A stretch of 36,762 nucleotides of DNA from an uncultured Blautia sp. (GTDB lineage: Bacteria; Bacillota; Clostridia; Lachnospirales; Lachnospiraceae): positions 1-36,762 of the forward strand of contig UQLX01000024.1 in the NCBI GenBank assembly GCA_900541985.1. The letters run 5' to 3'. The position numbers were made by a program, and so were the translations under genes. The notes beneath the pieces were generated by a model. It had not been told where the DNA came from. It made no database searches and saw only the letters and a list, made by a program, of their open reading frames with translations. Every line of letters starts with the position of its first letter. The stretch's first letter is position 1. Shown piece after piece: positions 31,012-36,762 of this stretch.

Positions 31012-31650
31012 TTAATTAGCAACCTTTACCATACTGTGTCTGACTACGAATCCTTTATAGATGTAGCCCTTCTGAAATTCTTCCACAATAATATTCTCGC
31101 CGGCTTCTTCATCCTCCACATGCATCACTGCATTGTGGAAATCCGGATCAAATTCTTTGCCTACCGCTTCGATCACTTCTACGCCCAGCCCTTCCAGTGT
31201 TGTCATAAGCTGTTTGTAGATCATCTGCATGCCTTCGGCAAAGGAGTCTCCTTCTGGAGCCTGTGCAAGACCTCTCTCAAAATTATCAACTACCGGAAGC
31301 ATATTTTCAATAATCTCTTTTGCTCCCACGATATACATACCTGACTTTTCTTTTTCTGTACGCTTACGGAAGTTGTCAAACTCTGCCATGCTGCGTTTCA
31401 GACGATCTGTCAGCTCTTCAATCTGCTGATCCTTTTTGTCTTTTTTCTTTTTACCGAAAAAAGATGTCTTGGTTTTACCTTCTGTTTTTTCTTCTGCTGT
31501 TTCCTTTTCTTCTGAAGTTTCTTCAGCAGCTTCCTCTCCGGCTGTGGCTTCCGGTGAATCCTCCTGCACCTCTGTTACAGTTTCGTTTTCAGAAGCAGTC
31601 TGTTCTGTTTCCTCCTGTACCTCAGACGTGTTCTTCATTTCTTCTGCCAC
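31012..31650 (-). CDS. grpE: GrpE nucleotide exchange factor
   Basis: 212-residue cochaperone that releases ADP from DnaK. The first ~70 residues are a Glu/Thr-rich disordered stretch, longer than in E. coli GrpE. The long coiled coil begins near 75 (QQIEELTDRLKRSMAEFDNF), and the beta domain with the family signature ends the protein. The start is a GTG at 31650 preceded by AAAGGTGG; an ATG four codons later is possible. Confidence 0.95.
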   Translation of the reverse strand: MAEEMKNTSEVQEETEQTASENETVTEVQEDSPEATAGEEAAEETSEEKETAEEKTEGKTKTSFFGKKKKDKKDQQIEELTDRLKRSMAEFDNFRKRTEKEKSGMYIVGAKEIIENMLPVVDNFERGLAQAPEGDSFAEGMQMIYKQLMTTLEGLGVEVIEAVGKEFDPDFHNAVMHVEDEEAGENIIVEEFQKGYIYKGFVVRHSMVKVAN

Positions 31651-31678
31651 GCTTTTTCTACCACCTTTCTATCTTCAC

Positions 31679-32740
31679 CTACTGGCTGTCGTCATTCTCT
31701 TTTTTATTCTTTCTGAATACCTGATCCAGTTCAACCTTCAGGGTTTTCAGATTGTTTACAACATTTTCGTAATCCATTCGCTTCGGTCCTACAATACCAA
31801 TCGTACCATGCATTCCCTCTCCCAGCTCATAAGTTGCAGTTACTACGCTGCAGTCCTTCATCGTAGGGATCGGAAGCTCATCTCCGATGTACACCTGAAC
31901 CCCGGTATTTTCGGAATCTGCCATGTGTTCCTTTACAAGATCCGCAAGCTGCTGTTTTTCTTCAAAGGTCGAAATCAGCTCAGTGGCTTTCTGCTTGTCA
32001 GAAAGCTCCGGATACTTAAAGAAGTTTGTAGCACCTGAAGTATAGATTTCCAGGTCATCCTCGTCTACCTGAATAGTTGCCGCAACAGCATCCAGTACCC
32101 TTGCAACAAGTCCGCTGTGGATTCCTGCCTGTTCCTTCAGCCTTGCAATCATTCCCAGATTGATATCCTGAATAGGAAGACCGTTCAGGTTGGTATTCAA
32201 AAGCAGGTTCAGCTTCAGGATCGTCTCATCATCCATCTCCTCGTCAAGATCTATGATCTGGTTCCGGATCACGTTTCCCTCACAGACCACTACAGCCACC
32301 AGCTGCAGTTCATTGACCCGGGAAAGCTGGATAAATTTCAGCTTGCTTCCACTGTACTGGGGAACTGAGATCATCGTTGCGTAATTGGTGTTTGAAGCAA
32401 GAACTCTGGCCACTTTTTTCAGGATCTTTTCCATCTTGTCTGTCTTCTCGATCATCAGATTACGTATCTCTTCGATCTCATCTTCCTTTTCCTGCATCAG
32501 CTCATCTACATATAGCCGATAGCCTTTATCAGAAGGAATTCTGCCGGCTGATGTATGCGGCTGTACAATGTAGCCCAGATCTGTCAGGTCAGACATTTCA
32601 TTTCGGATCGTCGCTGAGCTGACATTCAGATCTGTATATTTGGAAATAGTTCTGGAACCAACCGGTTCGCCTGTTTCCATATAGGTTTTGATGATCGCTT
32701 TTAAAATTTTCTTTTTGCGGTCTGTCAAATTATCTTCCAC
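31679..32740 (-). CDS. hrcA: HrcA heat-inducible repressor
   Basis: Repressor that binds CIRCE and is kept active by GroEL. In 353 residues: an N-terminal winged helix (LTDRKKKILKAIIKTYMETG; SKYTDLNVSSATIRNEMSDL) followed by the GAF-like HrcA domain. The GTG at 32740 (VEDNLTDRKK) has AGGAG 8-9 nt upstream and is preferred to an in-frame ATG at 32773. A CIRCE element lies 27 bp upstream, so the operon hrcA-grpE-dnaK-dnaJ is autoregulated. Confidence 0.95.
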   Translation of the reverse strand: MEDNLTDRKKKILKAIIKTYMETGEPVGSRTISKYTDLNVSSATIRNEMSDLTDLGYIVQPHTSAGRIPSDKGYRLYVDELMQEKEDEIEEIRNLMIEKTDKMEKILKKVARVLASNTNYATMISVPQYSGSKLKFIQLSRVNELQLVAVVVCEGNVIRNQIIDLDEEMDDETILKLNLLLNTNLNGLPIQDINLGMIARLKEQAGIHSGLVARVLDAVAATIQVDEDDLEIYTSGATNFFKYPELSDKQKATELISTFEEKQQLADLVKEHMADSENTGVQVYIGDELPIPTMKDCSVVTATYELGEGMHGTIGIVGPKRMDYENVVNNLKTLKVELDQVFRKNKKENDDSQ

Positions 32741-32766
32741 GCCCTCAGCTCCTTTCCTTCTATTTG

Positions 32767-32793
32767 TTAGCACTCAATTTCAAGGAGTGCTAA
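32767..32793. promoter_or_regulatory. CIRCE operator
   Basis: Perfect TTAGCACTC - 9 bp - GAGTGCTAA, the binding site of HrcA, between the hrcA promoter and its start codon. Confidence 0.97.
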
Positions 32794-32806
32794 CATCTAC
32801 ATTGTT

Positions 32807-32835
32807 AAGATAGCACCGTTAAAATCTTTTGTCAA
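32807..32835 (-). promoter_or_regulatory. Promoter of the hrcA operon
   Basis: On the minus strand TTGACA (32830-32835), 17 bp and TATCTT (32807-32812); transcription would start just before CIRCE. Confidence 0.85.
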
Positions 32836-32881
32836 GGGATAAGAAGTATTTTTTATGAAAATCTTTCTTCTTCAGCAAAAA

Positions 32882-32924
32882 AATACAGACACTGCAGAAG
32901 TCTGTTTTCTGCCATGTCTGTATT
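32882..32924 (-). terminator. Terminator after the EAL gene
   Basis: Outer arms 32882-32891 and 32915-32924 (10 bp) plus an inner GCAGAA/TTCTGC stem. On the minus strand TTTTTTT follows. Confidence 0.85.
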
Positions 32925-32946
32925 CTATATATATTCTTCTATAATA

Positions 32947-34590
32947 TCATGCCTTCAGTTTCTCAGTGATCACGTTTTCCTCTACCGGCGCTCCGAAATA
33001 ATACCCCTGGATACAGTCAAGATCCATTTCTTTTAAAAGCAGATATTCTTCTTCTGTCTCTACCCCTTCCTGACATACCTTGATATTTACATCATGGCAG
33101 ATGGCAACAATAAAGTTGATAAAAGTGGAATCAAATCTGCTGGATAAAATATCCTTCACAAAGCTCCTGTCAATCTTCACAAAATCGATCGGCGCTTTTT
33201 TCAAAAACTCCAGAGAAGAATATCCTGTGCCAAAATCGTCCATGGCCACCCGGATCCCCATTTTTCTCAAAAGCTCATACTTGTCTCTGAAAATATCCAG
33301 ATTCTGAACTGTATTGCTTTCCGTCAGTTCTATCACCAGATTCTCAGGTGGAAATGCTTCTTCTTTAAGAATACGGATCACATCCGGTATGTAGGAATCC
33401 TCCATCAGCTGAAGGGCAGAAGCATTTACACTTATCGAAAAATCCGGTTTCAGGGCGATCCATTTTTTTGCCGCCTGAATGGATTTTCTCAGAATCCACA
33501 ATCCCATTCCATAAATCATTCCCTCTGCTTCCATCACCGGAACAAACTCTGCCGGAGAAATCATATTTTCTTCTCCATCCCGAAAGCGTGCCAGCGCTTC
33601 TGCACCTATAATCTCTCCGGTCCGGCCTGAAACCTGCGGCTGATAATTCACATAAAAGCCCCTGAACTTCTGATTCACAGCGCCTCTCAGCTTCCTGATC
33701 AGTTCCAGAGTATAATTTTTTCTTTGAAGGATCTCCTCGGTAAATATCACAAGACGGTTCTTTCCCTGTTCCTTCGCATGCTGCATAGCATAATCTGCAT
33801 ACTGACATAACTCGTCCACCGTCTCTCCATCATCCGGATAAACAGAACAGCCGGCTGAAAAATGAACTTCCATTTTATAGCTCTTCCACTCTTTTATCTT
33901 CCAGAGGTTTTTCCGAATGTCGGCAAAAAGCATCTGAACATCTGCCACTCCGGCATTTGCCATAAGAATTCCCATACGGTCATTATCCATTGGGAAGATA
34001 CCTGCATTCTCCGGCAGCAGTGCCTGTATACAATGCGCCATGGTGCAGAGGATCCGATCCCCTTTCTTTCTTCCGTACATCTCATTAAACTGCCGGAAAT
34101 TATCAATATCCAGAATCACAACCGCCATTCTTTCCATTTCTGTGTTTTCAATTCCCTGGCCGATGCGTCTGGTAAACACATGATAGTTAAAAAGCTGTGT
34201 CAGCGGATCGATCTTATTCTGGCCGCCCATCCGGTGCATGATCCCGCCAAAAAGCGCGGGATTCCCATATTCATCCCGGATCAGATGTCCCCGGCAGCGA
34301 AGCCATACATATTCTCCGTTTCTCTGTTTTGCCCGAAATTCCACATAATGGGCATCTCTTTTATTTTCTCCGATTTCCATATTGGATTTATAAAAACGAT
34401 CCCAGTCATCCGGATGCACAATATTCTCCCAGCAGATAAGAGGGGAGGACACTACCTCTCCCGGGAGATCAAAAGCCTTTACCTGCGCCGGAGTATACTG
34501 AAAAATCCCTGTTTTCATATTACAGATATACACATAATCGTCTGTACTCTGCACCAGTGCCTCATACAGATACTCCGAAGGATACTCCAT
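32947..34590 (-). CDS. PAS - degenerate GGDEF - EAL protein (c-di-GMP phosphodiesterase)
   Basis: A 547-residue protein. Residues about 1-125 form a PAS/PAC sensor (QRNGEYVWLRCRGHLI is a PAC-type motif). A GGDEF-fold domain lies at about 125-285, where the active-site motif is replaced by FPMDNDRM (199-206), so no cyclase activity is expected. The EAL domain at about 300-540 keeps EAL (331-333), the SVNAS asparagine, ELTE, DDFGTGYSS, VKIDRSF, EGVE and QGYYF, consistent with an active c-di-GMP phosphodiesterase. No membrane helices. It lies 53 bp downstream of a GGDEF gene, so synthesis and breakdown may be co-expressed. Confidence 0.88.
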   Translation of the reverse strand: MEYPSEYLYEALVQSTDDYVYICNMKTGIFQYTPAQVKAFDLPGEVVSSPLICWENIVHPDDWDRFYKSNMEIGENKRDAHYVEFRAKQRNGEYVWLRCRGHLIRDEYGNPALFGGIMHRMGGQNKIDPLTQLFNYHVFTRRIGQGIENTEMERMAVVILDIDNFRQFNEMYGRKKGDRILCTMAHCIQALLPENAGIFPMDNDRMGILMANAGVADVQMLFADIRKNLWKIKEWKSYKMEVHFSAGCSVYPDDGETVDELCQYADYAMQHAKEQGKNRLVIFTEEILQRKNYTLELIRKLRGAVNQKFRGFYVNYQPQVSGRTGEIIGAEALARFRDGEENMISPAEFVPVMEAEGMIYGMGLWILRKSIQAAKKWIALKPDFSISVNASALQLMEDSYIPDVIRILKEEAFPPENLVIELTESNTVQNLDIFRDKYELLRKMGIRVAMDDFGTGYSSLEFLKKAPIDFVKIDRSFVKDILSSRFDSTFINFIVAICHDVNIKVCQEGVETEEEYLLLKEMDLDCIQGYYFGAPVEENVITEKLKA

Positions 34591-34643
34591 CTTTTTCCCG
34601 ATCCCGTGTATTCAGGCTGATTTCTTCACGACGGGCAAGACTC

Positions 34644-35408
34644 TCATTTTTTTCGTTTTCGGAGTTTCTCCTCATACATTCTTTCGTCAGCCTGATCAAG
34701 CAGTTCATCTGCCGTACATTTTTTTCCACTGGTATAGCTGATACCATGGGAAAAAGAAACCGCATATGGCTTATCGTTATTTTCTCCAAATTTCTCGATT
34801 TTCGTCCTCCATTCCAGAGCTTTTCGTGAAATGTCCTTTACGCTTTTATCAAAGAACACCATGACAAATTCATCTCCGCTCAGGCGAAACATAAAATCCG
34901 GCTTTTCTATCTGACTGTTCAGATAGCTGCTGATTTCTTTCAGCACATAATCGCCTTCAGACAATCCAAATAATTCATTGATGTGTCCCAGCTTGGTAAT
35001 ATCAAGAATCATAAGTACACAGGATTGCGTTCCTGTCAGCTTCTCGATTCTTTCTTCCAGAAGCTTTTTACCGTTTGCCCTGTTCCACACATCGCAAAGG
35101 GAATCTCTTACCGCAGATTCTGTAAGCTGAAGCATCCCTGTAATATCGTAAGACTGCTGCATATGAGCAGGTTTTCCGTTCCACAGGATCACACTGTCGA
35201 AATTTTCAAATGTTTTGCCCAGCTTCAGATTATCCTCGCGCCACTTTATCACATCGTTCTTTTTTGTTTTCTCAAAAAGTTCCGGTATCCTGCAGAATTT
35301 GCAGTGCCCTTTTTCCCTTAAGTCTCTCTGATAGGAAGAGGCTCCCTTTAAAGTTCCTATTCTAACCTGTGATTTTTCGTGCCCCGTATAAAATGATTTA
35401 TCAGTCAT
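34644..35408 (-). CDS. GGDEF-domain protein (putative diguanylate cyclase)
   Basis: A 254-residue protein with a GGDEF domain from about 95 and an SGDEF active-site motif at 177-181 (acceptable for cyclase activity). The first ~95 residues (HCKFCRIPELFEK...) are a small unrecognised, possibly PAS-like domain. The promoter candidate at 35415-35443 ends only a few bases before the ATG and there is no clear Shine-Dalgarno. Either the mRNA is leaderless or the true start lies further in. It pairs with the downstream EAL protein. Confidence 0.8.
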   Translation of the reverse strand: MTDKSFYTGHEKSQVRIGTLKGASSYQRDLREKGHCKFCRIPELFEKTKKNDVIKWREDNLKLGKTFENFDSVILWNGKPAHMQQSYDITGMLQLTESAVRDSLCDVWNRANGKKLLEERIEKLTGTQSCVLMILDITKLGHINELFGLSEGDYVLKEISSYLNSQIEKPDFMFRLSGDEFVMVFFDKSVKDISRKALEWRTKIEKFGENNDKPYAVSFSHGISYTSGKKCTADELLDQADERMYEEKLRKRKK

Positions 35409-35414
35409 TCCATT

Positions 35415-35443
35415 AGTTTAACACATACCAGGAACTTCGTCAC
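35415..35443 (-). promoter_or_regulatory. Possible promoter of the GGDEF gene
   Basis: On the minus strand GTGACG (35438-35443), 17 bp and TAAACT (35415-35420). The predicted transcription start falls at or next to the annotated ATG (35408). Hexamer match is moderate. Confidence 0.4.
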
Positions 35444-35458
35444 GAAAAGTTTTCCTGT

Positions 35459-36616
35459 TTAAAGGCCGCTTCTTCGGATCGAATCAACTGCTTCTTTTAT
35501 TTTTTCCGGGGGAAGTACCAGCGCAAAGCGCACATATCCTTCCCCATGAGGCCCAAAACTGGCTCCCGGCGTCACGATCACTCCGGCTTTTTCCATCAGT
35601 TCCATACAAAAGGCCATACTGTCTGTCCTTCCGTCCGGAAGCTTCGCCCAGACAAACATGGTTCCCTTGCCATTCGGAAGCTGCCAGCCTATACTGCGAA
35701 GCCCTTCACATAAAGTATCTCTTCTTTCCTGATACAGCCGGCACTGCTCTCTGACTCCTTCCAGCGGGCCTCTTAACGCTGCGATCGCAGCTCTCTGCAC
35801 AGGAAGAAACATTCCAAAATCAATCTGACTTCTCAGTTTTCTGAGGGCTGCGATCACGTCCGGACGACCGATCAGAAAGCTGATCCTTGCACCAGTTATA
35901 TTAAAGGATTTGGAAAGGCTGAAAAATTCCACACCAACCTCGCCGGCTCCCGGCGTTGCCAGAAAGCTGCCTCCTTCTGCTCCGTCAAAAATAATATCAC
36001 TGTAAGCATTATCATGAATAATCAGAATATCATATTTTCCGGCAAATTCCACGATTTCTTCATAAAGTCCCGGAGTGGCAATGCTTCCCACCGGATTAGA
36101 AGGAAGAGAGACCACCATATACTTTGCCTTTCGCGCTATGTCTTCCGGAATCCCCTTTACATATGGAAGAAAATCATGTTCCTCTGTCAGAGGATAATAG
36201 TAAGGCTCTGCTCCTGCCATCAGACTTCCTGCTGCAAAAACCGGATAACAGGGATCCGGAAGCAATACAATATCCCCTTCGTCACAGAGCGCCATTCCCA
36301 GATGCCCCATACCCTCCTGACTTCCATATACAGACATCACCATATCCGGAGTGATCTTCACCTGAAAACGTTTCTCGTAATAATCACACACTGCCTCCAG
36401 AAGTTCGGGAAGATCCCGCAGACTGTACTTCCAGTTCTCATCATCCAGGGCAGCCTCTGCAAGTGCTTTTTTTATGTAATCCGGAGTGGTAAAATCCGGA
36501 GTTCCCACACTCATATTATAAATCTTCATTCCCTGCTTTTCCAGCTCCATCCGCCGATTGTTCAGAGCTGCAAAAATCTCATCGCCAAATCTGTCCAGCC
36601 TTTTTGAAAATCTCAT
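35459..36616 (-). CDS. Class I/II PLP-dependent aminotransferase
   Basis: A 385-residue fold-type I aminotransferase of the aspartate aminotransferase superfamily, similar in its start (FSKRLDRF) to LL-diaminopimelate aminotransferase-like (DapL/MalY-type) proteins. Visible motifs are NMSVGTPDFTTP, YGSQEGMG, the substrate/PLP motif LPSNPVGS, the HDNAYSD PLP aspartate region, and SLSKSFNITGAR with the PLP lysine. Substrate cannot be assigned from sequence alone; amino-acid biosynthesis is likely. AAGGAG precedes the ATG and the gene has its own promoter. Confidence 0.85.
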   Translation of the reverse strand: MRFSKRLDRFGDEIFAALNNRRMELEKQGMKIYNMSVGTPDFTTPDYIKKALAEAALDDENWKYSLRDLPELLEAVCDYYEKRFQVKITPDMVMSVYGSQEGMGHLGMALCDEGDIVLLPDPCYPVFAAGSLMAGAEPYYYPLTEEHDFLPYVKGIPEDIARKAKYMVVSLPSNPVGSIATPGLYEEIVEFAGKYDILIIHDNAYSDIIFDGAEGGSFLATPGAGEVGVEFFSLSKSFNITGARISFLIGRPDVIAALRKLRSQIDFGMFLPVQRAAIAALRGPLEGVREQCRLYQERRDTLCEGLRSIGWQLPNGKGTMFVWAKLPDGRTDSMAFCMELMEKAGVIVTPGASFGPHGEGYVRFALVLPPEKIKEAVDSIRRSGL

Positions 36617-36649
36617 TTTTCTTCTCCTTCACCATAAAATCACTTTTTC

Positions 36650-36678
36650 ATTTTATCACTGTAAAGAGAAGAAGGCAA
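36650..36678 (-). promoter_or_regulatory. Promoter of the aminotransferase gene
   Basis: On the minus strand TTGCCT (36673-36678), 17 bp and TAAAAT (36650-36655), 34 bp upstream of the ATG. Confidence 0.6.
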
Positions 36679-36762
36679 GAAAAAATCTCTTTTTACTTAA
36701 ACATGCATCTGAACTTCCAGTAAAATTAACTCTCGTTATGCTTAAATAGTGCATTATTCATC

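Noticed and set aside
1..36762. CRISPR array
   Set aside because: No regularly spaced identical repeats with unique spacers; the 11-bp and 23-bp phased repeats are too short and lack spacers.

Overview
The window looks like the chromosome of a spore-forming gut Firmicute of the Lachnospiraceae type (Blautia, Dorea or Ruminococcus-like). The evidence is the hrcA-grpE-dnaK-dnaJ-prmA-rsmE order, the ireB-ruvX-DUF1292 block, a sporulation sigma-K fragment and the mobile-gene repertoire. Genus is inferred from gene content only; no 16S gene is present.

Positions 1-15657 are mobile DNA built as nested elements. The outer element is read from about 5040 to 15657: an attenuator-like leader, parM, a parR-like gene, repA with four 23-bp-spaced iterons inside its coding sequence, a DnaC-like loader, DUF3847, a MobQ-type oriT and MobL relaxase, a cargo block (XRE regulator, small membrane proteins, CPBP protease, TetR), tnpV and a 609-residue large serine recombinase. 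The gene order resembles the replication/mobilisation module of Tn1549-type conjugative elements. An IS200/IS605 copy sits just upstream of parM, on the edge of 11-bp repeats that look like parC. A second, AT-richer integrative mobilizable element (MobV relaxase, DUF4373 replication protein, its own serine recombinase) appears to have inserted into that IS tnpA gene. Its left end, and that of the outer element, lie outside the window.

The main observation is the right boundary. The 609-residue recombinase stops inside an AATGA sequence. From that AATGA onward an open frame encodes the last ~120 residues of sporulation sigma factor K. The break falls at the same codons (Asn-Glu before the LRS.KK..EVSL segment) as the skin element of Bacillus subtilis. 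The window therefore seems to hold the right half of a skin-like sigK-intervening element that carries plasmid replication, partition and mobilisation functions. Excision could rebuild sigK and release a circle able to replicate.

Positions 16058-36762 are ordinary chromosome, almost all on the minus strand. From right to left: an aminotransferase; a GGDEF protein and a PAS/degenerate GGDEF/EAL protein (c-di-GMP turnover); the CIRCE-controlled hrcA-grpE-dnaK-dnaJ heat-shock operon ending at a strong terminator; prmA and rsmE (ribosome modification); a cysteine desulfurase with thiI (tRNA 4-thiouridine); a plus-strand HPr-like gene; mtaB; ireB-ruvX-DUF1292; RNase J, a YlbF-family protein, an MltG-like protein lacking the catalytic domain, and a trmR/trhP-like pair for tRNA wobble-uridine 5-oxy modification. 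The last gene converges on the sigK fragment across a bidirectional terminator.
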